Shown: positions 30,807 through 42,022 of the stretch, piece after piece | How the letters are laid out: each line of letters starts with the position of its first letter | Position numbering within the stretch: the first letter of the stretch is position 1 | From: Bacillus wiedmannii | GTDB taxonomy: Bacteria > Bacillota > Bacilli > Bacillales > Bacillaceae_G | Direction: 5' to 3' | Length of the DNA stretch: 48,397 nt | NCBI RefSeq assembly: GCF_001583695.1 | Contig: NZ_LOBC01000029.1 | Location: 1 to 48,397, forward strand | The notes under the pieces: generated by a model | Told to the model about the DNA's origin: nothing | Seen by the model: the letters and a program-made list of their open reading frames with translations, nothing else | Databases searched by the model: none | Position numbers and translations under genes: made by a program

Positions 30807-33278
30807 ATGCCTAAAGCAGGAAGGAATACTATGAATACAAGTGCATTGGCAATGAATGAGAGTCAGCTTGGAGCAGTAAAGTGGACGAGTAAGTTGCGAA
30901 TGAAGTTTGAACAGGTTTTCTTTAGATGGGGATTTATTATTGTTGTTATTGGTTTTCTTTTGGGACGAGCATATATATTAACAAACATTTTACCGTTTGC
31001 ACTGCCGTTTTTTGCTGCTGTTTATGTTATGAAGCGGGATAAAATGCCGCTCGCGTTCTTGGCTCTTATGGGGGGCGCACTTTCAGTTTCGATAGATAAT
31101 TTATTCTTTACCTTTGCATCTATTTTTACTTTCTTCATTTATAATATCTTCTTTAGTCGGTTTACACGTAAAACTGTTGGACTTGTTCCATTCCAAGTAT
31201 TTATCTCCGCATTAACCGCACATTTAGTTGTCGTATATTTCGCGCAACAAACTGTCACCATGTACGATTTACTCGTTAGTACGATTGAGGCAGGGCTTAG
31301 CTTCGTATTAACTATGATATTTTTACAAAGTGTTCCGCTTTTAGTAGAACGAAAAGGTAAACAACAAGCGCTAGAGACAGAAGAAATTGTTTGTTTAATT
31401 ATATTACTAGCATCTGTTTTAACAGGGACAACAGATTGGTTTGTATATGACGCTTCTATTCAACATATTTTTACTAGGTATTTAGTGCTCGTGTTTGCAT
31501 TTATTGCGGGGGCTGCTACAGGATCTACAGTGGGGGTCGTCACTGGATTAATATTAAGTTTAGCCAATGTCTCCAGTTTGTCTCAACTTAGTCTACTTGC
31601 TTTTTCTGGGTTGCTTGGTGGTTTGTTAAAAGAAGGGAAGCGTTTAGGTGTTAGTTTAGGTTTATTAATTGGGACGAGCTTGATTACGCTATATGTAGAC
31701 AAGCAAACAAACATTGTGACAACTTTAATTGAATCTGGTGTGGCGATTATGTTCTTCTTATTAACACCGAAACTTGTTATGGATCGTATTGCTAAATTCA
31801 TGCCAGGCACACAGGAACATTCGCAAGATCAACAACAGTATTTAAGAAGGATGCGTGATGTTACAGCGAATAAAATTAATCAATTTGCCAATGTATTTGC
31901 TGCTTTATCTAATAGCTTTTCTGTATATGGATATGTGGAGGAGGAAGATAAAGAGACAGAAGCGGATTTGTTCTTAAGTACAATTACTGCAAAAACATGT
32001 CAAACATGCTTTAAAAAGGACCAATGCTGGGTAGTTAATTTCGACAAAACGTACGATTATATGAAACAAATAATGAGTGAAACGGAAGAGGGGACGTTGC
32101 AGCATAATCGGAAGTTAGTTCGTGAATGGGACAAGCATTGTGTGAGAGGGAAGAAAGTGACGGATTTAGTAGCGGGTGAATTAGATCACTTCTATGAAGG
32201 ACAAAAATTACGAAAACAAATGAAAGAAAACCGTAGAATAGTAGCGGAGCAACTATTAGGTGTATCAAAAGTTATGGAGGATTTTGCTAAGGAGATCCAA
32301 AGAGAACGAGAAAATCATCAAGTGCAGGAAGAACAGATTATGCAAGCGTTTCGTGATTTTGGCGTAGAAGTAGAGCATGTTGATATATATTGTTTAGATA
32401 GAGGAAGTATTGATATTGAAATGTTGATTCCAGTTGCATCTAATGAACATGGAGAATGTGAAAAGTTAGTTGCGCCGATGCTTTCTGACATTCTAAAGGA
32501 AAATATTGTTGTTAAACATGAAGAAAAATCTTCTTATCCGAACGGCCACAGCTTAATATCATTTGGTTCGGCAAAAACGTATTCTCTTGATACTGGGTTG
32601 GCCACAGCTGCAAAAGGCGGTGGGTTTGTTTCTGGTGACTCTTATGCGATGATGGATTTAAGTGTTGGTAAATATGCGCTTGCAATTAGTGATGGTATGG
32701 GAAATGGGCAAAGAGCTCATATGGAGAGTAAAGAAACGGTAAAATTATTACAAAAAATACTTCAATCAGGCATTGATGAGGAAATAGCGATTAAATCTAT
32801 CAATTCTATTCTTTCTTTAAGAACAACAGAAGAGATGTTTACGACGTTAGATTTAGCTATGGTGGATTTGCGGGATGCGAGTGCGAAATTTTTAAAGATT
32901 GGATCGACGCCGAGTTTTGTTAAACGCGCGAATAATATTTTGAAAATTGAGGCAAGTAATTTGCCGATGGGCATTATTGAGGATGTTGAAGTTGATGTAG
33001 TAGGTGAACAATTAAAAACGGGCGATATCCTTATTATGATGAGCGATGGGATTTTCGAGGGAGCGCAACATGTAGAAAATCATGAACTATGGATGAAACG
33101 AAAAATTAAAGAATTACAAACCGAAGATCCGCAAGAAATTGCTGATATCATTATGGAAGAGGTGATTCGCTCTTGTGATGGTTATATAAATGATGATATG
33201 ACTATCGTTGTGGCGAAAGTGAAGAAAAATATGCCGAAGTGGGCTACGATTCCAATTGTAGGAATGCAGGCACAATAA
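30807..33278 (+). CDS. spoIIE: Stage II sporulation protein E, SpoIIAA-P phosphatase
   Basis: SpoIIE dephosphorylates the anti-anti-sigma factor SpoIIAA, which releases sigma-F in the forespore. It also binds FtsZ at the polar septum. The 823-residue protein has about ten membrane helices in the first 340 residues, starting with FIIVVIGFLLGRAYILTN. A regulatory/oligomerisation region with a cysteine cluster (CQTCFKKDQC) and long helices follows. A PP2C-type phosphatase domain runs from about residue 590, with SGDSYAMMDLSVGKYALAISDGMGNG, and ends NDDMTIVVAKVKK. The ATG at 30807 follows AGGTGGTG. It is transcribed alone. Confidence 0.97.
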   Translation: MPKAGRNTMNTSALAMNESQLGAVKWTSKLRMKFEQVFFRWGFIIVVIGFLLGRAYILTNILPFALPFFAAVYVMKRDKMPLAFLALMGGALSVSIDNLFFTFASIFTFFIYNIFFSRFTRKTVGLVPFQVFISALTAHLVVVYFAQQTVTMYDLLVSTIEAGLSFVLTMIFLQSVPLLVERKGKQQALETEEIVCLIILLASVLTGTTDWFVYDASIQHIFTRYLVLVFAFIAGAATGSTVGVVTGLILSLANVSSLSQLSLLAFSGLLGGLLKEGKRLGVSLGLLIGTSLITLYVDKQTNIVTTLIESGVAIMFFLLTPKLVMDRIAKFMPGTQEHSQDQQQYLRRMRDVTANKINQFANVFAALSNSFSVYGYVEEEDKETEADLFLSTITAKTCQTCFKKDQCWVVNFDKTYDYMKQIMSETEEGTLQHNRKLVREWDKHCVRGKKVTDLVAGELDHFYEGQKLRKQMKENRRIVAEQLLGVSKVMEDFAKEIQRERENHQVQEEQIMQAFRDFGVEVEHVDIYCLDRGSIDIEMLIPVASNEHGECEKLVAPMLSDILKENIVVKHEEKSSYPNGHSLISFGSAKTYSLDTGLATAAKGGGFVSGDSYAMMDLSVGKYALAISDGMGNGQRAHMESKETVKLLQKILQSGIDEEIAIKSINSILSLRTTEEMFTTLDLAMVDLRDASAKFLKIGSTPSFVKRANNILKIEASNLPMGIIEDVEVDVVGEQLKTGDILIMMSDGIFEGAQHVENHELWMKRKIKELQTEDPQEIADIIMEEVIRSCDGYINDDMTIVVAKVKKNMPKWATIPIVGMQAQ

Positions 33279-33315
33279 ATTTTAAGTGTGATGTTTCTTT
33301 ATCACTGTTTCTTTC

Positions 33316-33347
33316 TAAAAACCTAGGTGGATGCCTAGGTTTTTTTA
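33316..33347 (+). terminator. Terminator after spoIIE
   Basis: AAAACCTAGG and CCTAGGTTTT form a stem with a TGGATG loop and a T run (33317-33347). Confidence 0.9.
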
Positions 33348-33427
33348 CTTTAAAAGATAATGTTATTACTTTTGTGAATATGTACGGATGATGTAAGATA
33401 AAAATGTAATTTTTGTATATCTTTTTT

Positions 33428-33456
33428 TTGCACAATGTTTGTAAAAGTTGTACCAT
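33428..33456 (+). promoter_or_regulatory. Candidate sigma-A promoter of tilS
   Basis: TTGCAC (33428-33433) and TACCAT (33451-33456) are 17 bases apart, 55 bases before tilS. Confidence 0.5.
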
Positions 33457-33511
33457 TATAAACAAGGTAACTAACGTTGCTGTTCTTGTTTAATGAAAGG
33501 TGATTACGAAG

Positions 33512-34942
33512 TTGAAAGATACATTTGTTGAAAAGGTAGATGACTTTGTAAAGCAGCATGATGTATTAAAGGAACGTTCAACAATTGTTGTAGGGGTTTC
33601 TGGTGGTCCTGACTCTTTGGCTCTTCTATATTATTTGTTAGAAAAAAGAGCAGCAAAACAGTTCGAAATTGTAGTGGCACATGTGGACCATATGTTTAGA
33701 GGTGATGAATCTCATGAGGACCTACAGTTTGTGCAGGACCTTTGTAAAGGGCTGGGAGTTATTTGCGAAACGATAAGGATTAATGTGTCGCAATATCAAC
33801 AGCAACACGGAATGAATGCACAGGTTGCTGCTAGAGAATGCAGATATGCATTTTTGGAAAGAATAATGAAGAAATATGATGCGAGATATGTAGCTCTTGG
33901 ACATCATGGTGATGATCAAGTAGAGACGATTTTAATGCGCCTTGTACGAGGGAGTACTCCGAAAGGATATGCAGGAATTGCAGTGAAGCGTCCTTTTCAT
34001 AATGGATATTTAATTAGGCCGTTACTTGGAGTAACGAAGGAAGAGATTGTTGATTACTGTAATAAGCTAAAAATAATTCCCCGTATAGATCCAAGTAATA
34101 AAAAGGAAGTATATACAAGGAATCGATTACGCAAATATGTTCTTCCTCATTTGAAAGAAGAAAATTCACAAGTGCATGAGAAATTCCAAAAATTTAGCAT
34201 GCAGATGCAAGAGGATGAGGCGTATTTGCAGGAATTAGCTTTTGAGAAAATGAATAAAGTAATTACAAAAAAAAGTGATAAACAAATTAGCTTATCAATT
34301 CCTGCCTTTGAATCCATGTCTATGCCTTTACAAAGAAGAGGGATTCAACTAATATTAAACTATCTTTATGAATATAAGATTCCATCTTCTCTTTCCTCTA
34401 TACATATTGACAAAGTGATCGAGTTTTTTAAGCGGACACAACCTTCGGGTTCACTTGATTTCCCAGGTGATTTAAAAATTGTTCGCGCATACGAGGAGTG
34501 CAGCTTTGGATTTAAACAAGAAATTGTTTCTCCTTTTTTACAAGATTTATCAGTGCCCGGGACAATTACGCTATCGAACGGGGATAAGCTTGTAACAGAG
34601 GTGAGCGAAGACATACCAAGTAACATGAATGAAACAGTATTTGTTGCTAAGTATAATGATATATCATATCCACTTCGTATTCGTTCTAGAGAAAATGGAG
34701 ATCGCATGTCAATACAAGGTATGAATGGCACAAAAAAGATAAAAACTATTTTTATCGAAGCAAAAGTACCAAGAGAAAAAAGAGAAGAATGGCCGGTCGT
34801 TTGTGATGCAAGTGGGAATATTATTTGGGTACCCTTGTTGAAGCGATCTGCATTTGCTATCTCGAAAGAGGCGGCAAAGAAGGATAAATATATGATTATT
34901 CACTACAAAAGCAAGGAGTCTTCCGGGAGGATAATGAAATGA
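33512..34942 (+). CDS. tilS: tRNA(Ile)-lysidine synthetase
   Basis: TilS converts C34 of tRNA-Ile(CAU) to lysidine so that it reads AUA and is charged with isoleucine. It is essential. The 476-residue protein has the PP-loop SGGPDS (residues 30-35), HVDHMFRG near 60, [15 protein letters not shown] near 130 and the C-terminal TilS domain. I choose the TTG at 33512, 8 bases after AAAGGTGA (33496-33503), since the GTG at 33500 lies inside that site. In B. subtilis, yabS and yabT precede this gene, but they are absent here. The end overlaps the hprT start by 4 bases. Confidence 0.95.
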   Translation: MKDTFVEKVDDFVKQHDVLKERSTIVVGVSGGPDSLALLYYLLEKRAAKQFEIVVAHVDHMFRGDESHEDLQFVQDLCKGLGVICETIRINVSQYQQQHGMNAQVAARECRYAFLERIMKKYDARYVALGHHGDDQVETILMRLVRGSTPKGYAGIAVKRPFHNGYLIRPLLGVTKEEIVDYCNKLKIIPRIDPSNKKEVYTRNRLRKYVLPHLKEENSQVHEKFQKFSMQMQEDEAYLQELAFEKMNKVITKKSDKQISLSIPAFESMSMPLQRRGIQLILNYLYEYKIPSSLSSIHIDKVIEFFKRTQPSGSLDFPGDLKIVRAYEECSFGFKQEIVSPFLQDLSVPGTITLSNGDKLVTEVSEDIPSNMNETVFVAKYNDISYPLRIRSRENGDRMSIQGMNGTKKIKTIFIEAKVPREKREEWPVVCDASGNIIWVPLLKRSAFAISKEAAKKDKYMIIHYKSKESSGRIMK

Positions 34943-35481
34943 TGAATCAAGATATCGAAAAAGTATTAATTTCTGAAGAACAAATACAAGAAAAGGTGCG
35001 CGAATTAGGTGCGGTTATTGCAGAGGATTATAAAAACACAATACCTCTTGCGATTGGTGTATTAAAGGGCGCAATGCCATTCATGGCAGATTTATTAAAG
35101 AGAACAGATACATATCTTGAAATGGATTTTATGGCTGTATCTAGTTACGGTCACTCTACTGTTTCAACAGGCGAAGTGAAAATTTTAAAAGACCTTGATA
35201 CTTCTGTAGAGGGTCGCGATATTTTAATCGTTGAAGATATTATTGATAGCGGTCTTACGCTAAGTTACTTAGTAGACCTATTCAAATATCGTAAAGCGAA
35301 GTCTGTAAAAATTGTTACGTTATTAGATAAGCCGACAGGCCGTAAGGTAGATTTGAAAGCGGATTATGTTGGGTTTACTGTTCCACATGAATTTGTTGTA
35401 GGGTATGGATTAGATTATAAAGAGCAGTACCGTAATCTTCCTTATGTAGGAGTATTAAAACCAAGTGTTTACTCAAATTAA
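34939..35481 (+). CDS. hprT: Hypoxanthine phosphoribosyltransferase
   Basis: HprT salvages hypoxanthine and guanine with PRPP. In B. subtilis it also binds (p)ppGpp, and together with TilS it activates ftsH. The 180-residue protein has the PRPP motif [14 protein letters not shown] (residues 95-108), VSSYG near 67 and [15 protein letters not shown] near 155. The first of two adjacent ATG codons (34939, 34942) is chosen because GGGAGG (34925-34930) is 8 bases away. It overlaps the tilS end as ATGA. Confidence 0.96.
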   Translation: MMNQDIEKVLISEEQIQEKVRELGAVIAEDYKNTIPLAIGVLKGAMPFMADLLKRTDTYLEMDFMAVSSYGHSTVSTGEVKILKDLDTSVEGRDILIVEDIIDSGLTLSYLVDLFKYRKAKSVKIVTLLDKPTGRKVDLKADYVGFTVPHEFVVGYGLDYKEQYRNLPYVGVLKPSVYSN

Positions 35482-35566
35482 TTAAATACAGGCGTCACAA
35501 TTGTATAGGAAAGTTTTTCTATGTTACGATTTACTATAGTGTTTATGCCGTGAGAGGAGGTTAGGA

Positions 35567-37468
35567 ATGAATCGTATCTTCCGTAATACCATCTTTTATT
35601 TACTGATATTCCTAGTAGTAATTGGAATCGTGAGCTATTTTAATGGTTCGACACAAAAAACGACATCAGTTAGCTACGATAAATTCATTACTAAACTAGA
35701 AAAAGGTGAAGTGCGTAATGTGCAACTTCAACCGAAAAATGGTGTATTTGAGGTAAAAGGACAATTTAACAACTCTAGCCAAGGAGAACAATTTGTTACT
35801 TATGCACCAAATACTGAGGAATTACAAAAGAAAATTAATGACAAAGCGCAAGGTGCTGAAGTTAAGTATCAACCAGCAGAAGAAACAAGTGCTTGGGTAA
35901 CGTTCTTTACTTCAATCATTCCGTTTGTCATTATCTTCATTTTATTCTTCTTCTTATTAAACCAGGCTCAGGGCGGCGGTAGCCGTGTTATGAACTTCGG
36001 GAAAAGTAAGGCGAAGTTATATAATGACGAAAAGAAAAAAGTTCGTTTCAGAGATGTTGCTGGAGCGGATGAAGAGAAACAAGAGCTTGTTGAGGTAGTT
36101 GAATTCTTGAAAGATCCTCGTAAGTTCGCTGAAGTTGGTGCCCGTATTCCGAAGGGTGTTCTATTAGTAGGACCTCCAGGTACAGGTAAAACTTTACTAG
36201 CACGTGCCGTTGCAGGTGAGGCAGGCGTTCCATTCTTCTCTATCAGTGGTTCTGATTTCGTAGAGATGTTCGTCGGTGTCGGTGCATCACGTGTACGTGA
36301 TTTATTCGAAAATGCAAAGAAAAATGCTCCTTGTATCATTTTCATTGATGAAATTGATGCAGTAGGACGTCAACGTGGCGCAGGTCTTGGTGGTGGCCAT
36401 GATGAGCGTGAGCAAACGTTGAACCAATTACTTGTTGAAATGGATGGATTCGGTGCAAACGAAGGTATTATTATCATCGCTGCAACAAACCGTCCTGATA
36501 TTCTTGATCCAGCGTTATTACGTCCAGGTCGTTTTGACCGTCAAATTACAGTAGATCGTCCAGATGTAAATGGCCGTGAAGCTGTGCTGAAAGTACATGC
36601 TCGTAATAAACCGCTTGATGATCATATCAACTTAAGAGCAATTGCAACTCGTACACCAGGGTTCTCTGGTGCGGATCTTGAAAACTTATTAAACGAAGCT
36701 GCTTTAGTGGCTGCGCGTCAAGATAAGAAGAAAATTGATATGAGTGACATTGATGAAGCAACGGATCGTGTTATTGCAGGTCCAGCTAAGAAAAGTCGTG
36801 TTATCTCTGAAAAAGAACGTAATATCGTTGCATTCCATGAAGCTGGCCATACTGTAATTGGTGTTGTCCTTGATGAAGCAGATATCGTTCATAAAGTAAC
36901 AATTGTCCCTCGTGGTCAAGCTGGTGGATATGCAGTAATGCTTCCGAAAGAAGATCGTTACTTCATGACAAAACCAGAGTTACTTGATAAAATCACTGGT
37001 TTACTTGGTGGTCGAGTAGCTGAAGAGATTGTGTTTGGTGAAGCGAGTACAGGTGCTCACAACGACTTCCAACGTGCGACTGGTATTGCAAGACGTATGG
37101 TTACGGAATTCGGTATGAGTGATAAGCTTGGACCGATGCAATTCGGTAGCTCACAAGGTGGTCAAGTGTTCTTAGGAAGAGACTTCCATTCAGAACAAAA
37201 CTACAGTGATGCAATTGCACATGAAATCGATGTGGAAATGCAAACTATTATAAAAGAATGTTATGCTCGCGCGAAACAAATTCTTACTGAAAAACGTGAT
37301 AAGCTAGATATTATTGCGAAAACGTTACTTGAAGTAGAAACGTTAGATGCAGAGCAAATCAATCATTTATATGATTACGGCAGATTGCCAGAGCGTCCAA
37401 TATCTTCAGATGATGTGAAAGTAAATATCAATATGAAGAAGGACGATGAAGAATCAGAAGATAAGTAA
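35567..37468 (+). CDS. ftsH: ATP-dependent zinc metalloprotease FtsH
   Basis: FtsH is a membrane-anchored AAA+ protease that degrades misfolded membrane proteins and regulators. In B. subtilis it also degrades the Spo0E-type inhibitor of Spo0A. The 633-residue protein has membrane helices at about residues 8-24 and 110-132 around an external domain, Walker A GPPGTGKT (202-209), Walker B FIDE (259-262) and the second-region-of-homology (about 305-325). The zinc site HEAGH is at 425-429. The ATG follows GAGAGGAGG. No convincing promoter is visible in the 85-base gap upstream. Confidence 0.98.
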   Translation: MNRIFRNTIFYLLIFLVVIGIVSYFNGSTQKTTSVSYDKFITKLEKGEVRNVQLQPKNGVFEVKGQFNNSSQGEQFVTYAPNTEELQKKINDKAQGAEVKYQPAEETSAWVTFFTSIIPFVIIFILFFFLLNQAQGGGSRVMNFGKSKAKLYNDEKKKVRFRDVAGADEEKQELVEVVEFLKDPRKFAEVGARIPKGVLLVGPPGTGKTLLARAVAGEAGVPFFSISGSDFVEMFVGVGASRVRDLFENAKKNAPCIIFIDEIDAVGRQRGAGLGGGHDEREQTLNQLLVEMDGFGANEGIIIIAATNRPDILDPALLRPGRFDRQITVDRPDVNGREAVLKVHARNKPLDDHINLRAIATRTPGFSGADLENLLNEAALVAARQDKKKIDMSDIDEATDRVIAGPAKKSRVISEKERNIVAFHEAGHTVIGVVLDEADIVHKVTIVPRGQAGGYAVMLPKEDRYFMTKPELLDKITGLLGGRVAEEIVFGEASTGAHNDFQRATGIARRMVTEFGMSDKLGPMQFGSSQGGQVFLGRDFHSEQNYSDAIAHEIDVEMQTIIKECYARAKQILTEKRDKLDIIAKTLLEVETLDAEQINHLYDYGRLPERPISSDDVKVNINMKKDDEESEDK

Positions 37469-37474
37469 GAGGTG

Positions 37475-37506
37475 AAGGAGTGACGATGGTCACTCCTTTT
37501 TTTATT
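37475..37506 (+). terminator. Terminator after ftsH
   Basis: AAGGAGTGAC (37475-37484) and GTCACTCCTT (37489-37498) form a perfect 10-bp stem with a GATG loop and a T run. Confidence 0.92.
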
Positions 37507-37692
37507 TGTGGAACGAAATGAAGTAGAAAAAAATTTAAGTAAATCTGGTATTAAAAATTGAAATAGAGCGTAATCTTTTTGTAAAATGATGAGGATAGAA
37601 AAGCTGATTATATAAGTATGTGTGATATGATGTTTTTATAAGTTTTATACATACTGCACAAATATAGATTAAATAAGATAAGTGGTGAGAAT

Positions 37693-38481
37693 ATGATTTT
37701 TGTATTGGATGTAGGGAACACAAATGCTGTGCTAGGCGTGTTTGAAGAGGGGGAACTTCGTCAACATTGGCGCATGGAAACAGATCGTCATAAGACAGAA
37801 GATGAATATGGAATGCTTGTAAAGCAGTTGCTTGAGCATGAAGGTCTTTCGTTTGAAGATGTGAAAGGTATTATCGTGTCTTCAGTCGTACCACCAATTA
37901 TGTTTGCATTAGAGCGCATGTGTGAAAAGTATTTTAAAATTAAACCGCTTGTAGTAGGTCCTGGAATAAAAACGGGGCTAAATATTAAATATGAAAATCC
38001 ACGTGAAGTAGGCGCGGACCGAATTGTAAATGCGGTAGCAGGAATCCACTTGTATGGAAGTCCGCTTATTATTGTCGATTTCGGTACGGCTACTACATAT
38101 TGTTATATTAACGAAGAAAAGCATTATATGGGTGGGGTTATTACGCCGGGAATTATGATTTCAGCAGAGGCTTTATATAGTAGAGCGGCAAAACTTCCTC
38201 GTATTGAAATTACAAAACCAAGCAGTGTTGTTGGAAAGAATACGGTAAGTGCAATGCAATCTGGTATTCTTTATGGTTATGTTGGACAAGTGGAAGGTAT
38301 TGTTAAGCGTATGAAAGAGGAAGCTAAACAAGAACCGAAAGTTATTGCAACAGGTGGATTGGCGAAATTAATTTCAGAAGAATCGAATGTAATTGATGTT
38401 GTAGATCCATTTTTAACATTAAAAGGTTTGTATATGTTATACGAGCGTAATGCAAATTTACAGCATGAGAAAGGTGAATAA
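37693..38481 (+). CDS. coaX: Type III pantothenate kinase
   Basis: CoaX phosphorylates pantothenate, the first step to coenzyme A. The 262-residue protein of the ASKHA fold has [13 protein letters not shown] (residues 4-16), VSSVVPP near 62 and [12 protein letters not shown] near 128. It also has [23 protein letters not shown] near 153. Type III enzymes are insensitive to CoA feedback. The ATG follows AAGTGGTGAG. hslO begins only a few bases after the stop, so the two are co-transcribed. Confidence 0.96.
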
Positions 38482-38487
38482 ATGAGT

Positions 38488-39363
38488 ATGAAAGATTATT
38501 TAGTAAAAGCGTTAGCATTTGATGGAGAAGTGCGTGCATATAGTGTACGTACTACAAACACAGTAAGTGAGGCGCAAAGACGTCATGATACATGGAGAAC
38601 AGCTTCGGCGGCACTTGGTCGTTCTTTAACTGCAGGTACAATGATGGGCGCGATGTTAAAAGGTGACCAAAAGTTAACGATTAAGGTAGAAGGTAATGGT
38701 CCGATTGGTCCTATCTTAGTAGATGCTCATGCAAATGGGGATGTACGTGGTTATGTAACGAATCCACATGTTGATTTTGAAGGAACGGAACAAGGGAAAT
38801 TACGTGTATATCAAGCGGTAGGTACTGAGGGATTTGTAACAGTAATTAAAGATATTGGTATGCGTGAGCCGTTTATTGGTCAATCTCCAATTGTTTCAGG
38901 AGAATTAGGGGAGGACTTCACGTATTATTTTGCAGTTTCTGAGCAAACACCTTCTTCTGTAGGAGTTGGCGTTCTTGTAAATGGAGATGACAGCGTATTA
39001 GCGGCAGGTGGATTTATCCTTCAAATTATGCCAGGTGCACAGGAAGAAACAATTTCATTCATTGAAGATCGTTTGCAGAAGATTCCTCCTGTATCAACGT
39101 TAATTGAACAAGGGCTTTCTCCAGAAGAGTTACTGTATGCAGTTCTTGGAGAAGATAAAGTAAAAGTATTAGAAGTGATGGATGTTCAATTTAATTGTAC
39201 ATGCTCACGCGAACGTATTGAGAGTGTGTTAATTAGTTTAGGTAAAACAGAGTTAGAGCAAATTCGCGAAGAAGAAGAAGAGACAGAAGTTCATTGTCAT
39301 TTCTGTAATGAGCGATACAAGTTCTCTAAAGAAGATATTACAAATTTAATTGAGAGTTTGTAA
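38488..39363 (+). CDS. hslO: Redox-regulated chaperone Hsp33
   Basis: Hsp33 is a chaperone switched on by oxidation of zinc-bound cysteines. The 291-residue protein begins [18 protein letters not shown] and has the C-terminal zinc site CTC near residue 235 and CHFC near 270. This matches the CXC-X27/32-CXXC pattern. Two in-frame ATG codons are possible (38482 and 38488). I choose the second because the GGTGA ribosome binding site (38473-38477) is too close to the first and the family start aligns here. It lies directly after coaX. Confidence 0.93.
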   Translation: MKDYLVKALAFDGEVRAYSVRTTNTVSEAQRRHDTWRTASAALGRSLTAGTMMGAMLKGDQKLTIKVEGNGPIGPILVDAHANGDVRGYVTNPHVDFEGTEQGKLRVYQAVGTEGFVTVIKDIGMREPFIGQSPIVSGELGEDFTYYFAVSEQTPSSVGVGVLVNGDDSVLAAGGFILQIMPGAQEETISFIEDRLQKIPPVSTLIEQGLSPEELLYAVLGEDKVKVLEVMDVQFNCTCSRERIESVLISLGKTELEQIREEEEETEVHCHFCNERYKFSKEDITNLIESL

Positions 39364-39397
39364 TAAGGGAAGTGAGGGAATCCATCCTCTAAATAGA

Positions 39398-39426
39398 TTG
39401 ACAAACAGGGAATTTTCTGACAAAAT
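39398..39426 (+). promoter_or_regulatory. Candidate sigma-A promoter of cysK
   Basis: TTGACA (39398-39403) is exact and CAAAAT (39421-39426) is a partial -10 box at 17 bases. B. subtilis cysK is under the cysteine repressor CymR, but I cannot define an operator here. Confidence 0.5.
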
Positions 39427-39476
39427 CTAAATATAGATAAAACCAATAAAAATACTCGGTGTTAGGAGTGACAGGA

Positions 39477-40400
39477 ATGCGAGTGGCACAATCAGTTTCA
39501 GAATTAATCGGGAAAACGCCGATCGTTAAGTTGAACCGCATCGTAGAATCAAACAGCGCAGATATATACTTAAAATTAGAATTTATGAATCCAGGGAGCA
39601 GTGTTAAAGATCGTATTGCATTAGCTATGATTGAAGATGCTGAAAAAAAAGGATTATTAAAAGAAGGCGATACAATCATTGAGCCAACAAGTGGTAACAC
39701 GGGAATTGGTTTAGCGATGGTAGCGGCCGCTAAAGGATATAAGGCAATTTTAGTAATGCCAGAAACAATGAGTATTGAGCGTCGTAATTTATTACGTGCT
39801 TACGGTGCGGAATTAGTATTGACTCCAGGGCCTGAAGGAATGGGTGGAGCAATTCGTCAAGCGACTGAATTAGCAAAAGAGCATGGCTACTTTATACCAC
39901 AACAGTTCAAAAACCAATCGAATCCAGAAATTCATCGTTTAACAACAGGGCCAGAAATTGTTGAACAAATGGGTGACCAATTAGATGCGTTTATTGCAGG
40001 TATTGGTACAGGTGGAACGATTACTGGTGCTGGTGAAGTGCTGAAAGAAGCGTATAAAGATATTAAAATTTATGCAGTAGAACCTGCGGATTCACCAGTA
40101 CTATCTGGTGGGAAACCGGGTCCACATAAAATCCAAGGAATTGGGGCGGGATTCATCCCAGAGACATTGGATGTAGAGGTATATGATGAAATTGTTCAAG
40201 TAAAAGCAGAGCAAGCATTTGAATATGCAAGAAGAGTGGCTAAAGAGGAAGGTATTTTAGTGGGTATCTCTTCTGGAGCAGTTATTTATGCAGCAACAGA
40301 AATTGCGAAAAAGTTAGGTAAAGGGAAAAAGGTACTTGTTATTATCCCAAGTAACGGTGAACGTTATTTAAGTACACCGCTTTATCAATTTGAGTCTTAA
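39477..40400 (+). CDS. cysK: Cysteine synthase A (O-acetylserine sulfhydrylase)
   Basis: CysK makes cysteine from O-acetylserine and sulfide with PLP. In B. subtilis the protein also works with the repressor CymR. The 307-residue protein has PGSSVKDR (residues 39-46) with the PLP lysine K44, the substrate loop EPTSGNTG (69-76) and GTGGTITG near 179. The ATG at 39477 has AGGAGTGACAGG upstream. The earlier GTG-frame start is discarded because the family N-terminus begins [16 protein letters not shown] terminator follows. Confidence 0.97.
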   Translation: MRVAQSVSELIGKTPIVKLNRIVESNSADIYLKLEFMNPGSSVKDRIALAMIEDAEKKGLLKEGDTIIEPTSGNTGIGLAMVAAAKGYKAILVMPETMSIERRNLLRAYGAELVLTPGPEGMGGAIRQATELAKEHGYFIPQQFKNQSNPEIHRLTTGPEIVEQMGDQLDAFIAGIGTGGTITGAGEVLKEAYKDIKIYAVEPADSPVLSGGKPGPHKIQGIGAGFIPETLDVEVYDEIVQVKAEQAFEYARRVAKEEGILVGISSGAVIYAATEIAKKLGKGKKVLVIIPSNGERYLSTPLYQFES

Positions 40401-40412
40401 TTATATGTGATT

Positions 40413-40448
40413 GAAAAAGCATCCTTGAAAAGGATGCTTTTTCTTTTT
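40413..40448 (+). terminator. Terminator after cysK
   Basis: GAAAAAGCATCCTT (40413-40426) and AAGGATGCTTTTTC (40430-40443) form a 14-bp stem with a GAA loop, flanked by T residues. Confidence 0.92.
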
Positions 40449-40540
40449 GGATTGGAAATAGGAAAAGAGTGAATGACTAGAAAACTTCATGTAAAATAAG
40501 AGGTAGTATAATTAATTTATTTTCACTAGCCTTCGAGTAT

Positions 40541-40580
40541 AACCACTTTATATACATAACGAATGTATTTTGAGGTGGTT
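40541..40580 (+). other. Imperfect hairpin in the pabB leader
   Basis: AACCAC (40541-40546) and GTGGTT (40575-40580), with inner ACAT (40554-40557) and ATGT (40563-40566), could form a hairpin 40 bases before the pabB start. There is no T run, so it is not a terminator. It may be a protein-binding or chance structure. Confidence 0.35.
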
Positions 40581-40619
40581 AATCTAAGAGGGTGGGATAA
40601 AAGAAGACGGGGTGTTGAT

Positions 40620-42017
40620 ATGCAACGAAGAAAATCTGTAGCGCTTTCTATTCCATATCAGTTAGATTTCTTTAAGCAGTATAAATTTCTTTCTAAGGAT
40701 AAACCGCAACATATTTTGTTAGAGAGTGGACGTGGCGGTCGTTATAACATTGTGGGGTTGAACCCAGTAGCGGTAATCCGAGGGAAGGGTGAAACGTTAC
40801 ATATAAGTGAAAGTGGTAAGGAAACAATAAAACAAGGAAACCCATTAGATTTAATGCAGGAATATATGGAGCGATGGAAAACGGATTATAATCCGGAATA
40901 CCCTCCATTTCAAGGTGGTGCAATTGGTTACTTTAGTTATGATTGCATCCGTTATATTGAAAAACTCCCTTCCCATGCGGAGGATGACATTAATATACCT
41001 GATATATTCTTTTTATTATTTGATGATGTGTTTGTTTATGATCAAAAAGAAAAAGTATTATGGATTATTACACATTATGTAGATAAGCATGAAGAGGCAA
41101 AAGAGCGATTAAATGAATGGAAGATTCTTTGGGCGACAGAAGCGCCAGAAGTGAATATACCTTTTGCATGCCCTGAAGAGAAAAGTGAAACAGTTGCTTT
41201 TACAGAAGAAAGCTTTATGAAGGCGGTTGAATGTATTCAAGAATATATTGGGGCTGGTGATGTGTTCCAAGTAAACTTGTCGACAAGGCAAGAAAGAACG
41301 TTACAAACACACCCACTAGAAATCTATACAAGTCTTCGTGAGATTAATCCATCTCCATATATGGGTTACTTGGAGCTCGGGGATTTTCAAATTGTTAGTG
41401 GATCGCCAGAGTTGCTAATTAAGAAAGAGGGAACCGAAGTAAGTACAAGACCGATTGCTGGAACGAGATCTAGAGGGGAGAATGAGCAAGAGGATGAAGA
41501 ATTAGCAAAAGAATTAATTGAGAACGAAAAAGAAAGAGCAGAGCACGTCATGCTTGTGGATTTAGAACGAAATGATTTAGGGCGTGTTTGTAAATATGGC
41601 ACTGTAGAAGTAGATGAATTTATGGTAATTGAGAAATACTCACATGTTATGCATATTGTTTCTAATGTGCGTGGTGAGGTGGAAGAAGATAAAGATGCTT
41701 TTGATTTAGTGAAGGCTGTATTCCCTGGGGGAACAATTACTGGTGCTCCGAAAATACGTACGATGGAAATTATTGAAGAATTAGAACCTGTTCGCCGAGG
41801 GATTTATACAGGTTCAATCGGGTGGATCGGTTATTCTGGAGATACAGAATTGAATATTGTAATTAGAACACTGCTTGCTAAAGATGGAAAAGCACATGTA
41901 CAAGCAGGAGCGGGAATTGTAATTGATTCGAATCCGGAAAATGAATATAAAGAGTCGTTAAAAAAGGCGATTGCTTTATGGCGTGCAAAAGAACGTAGCG
42001 AAGAAACGGTTAGGTGA
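40620..42017 (+). CDS. pabB: Aminodeoxychorismate synthase component I
   Basis: PabB uses ammonia supplied by PabA to aminate chorismate to 4-amino-4-deoxychorismate, the precursor of p-aminobenzoate. The 465-residue protein has the chorismate-binding region from about residue 200, with [10 protein letters not shown] near 280, [12 protein letters not shown] near 218 and [21 protein letters not shown] near 370. The ATG at 40620 follows GGGGTGTTG. The frame extends upstream without a family match. It begins the folate operon and overlaps or abuts pabA at its end. Confidence 0.95.
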   Translation: MQRRKSVALSIPYQLDFFKQYKFLSKDKPQHILLESGRGGRYNIVGLNPVAVIRGKGETLHISESGKETIKQGNPLDLMQEYMERWKTDYNPEYPPFQGGAIGYFSYDCIRYIEKLPSHAEDDINIPDIFFLLFDDVFVYDQKEKVLWIITHYVDKHEEAKERLNEWKILWATEAPEVNIPFACPEEKSETVAFTEESFMKAVECIQEYIGAGDVFQVNLSTRQERTLQTHPLEIYTSLREINPSPYMGYLELGDFQIVSGSPELLIKKEGTEVSTRPIAGTRSRGENEQEDEELAKELIENEKERAEHVMLVDLERNDLGRVCKYGTVEVDEFMVIEKYSHVMHIVSNVRGEVEEDKDAFDLVKAVFPGGTITGAPKIRTMEIIEELEPVRRGIYTGSIGWIGYSGDTELNIVIRTLLAKDGKAHVQAGAGIVIDSNPENEYKESLKKAIALWRAKERSEETVR

Positions 42018-42022
42018 GAGAA

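Noticed and set aside
35968-36345. Open frame of 125 codons on the minus strand in ftsH
   Set aside because: It is antisense to the conserved AAA+ domain, with no ribosome binding site or homology that I recognise.
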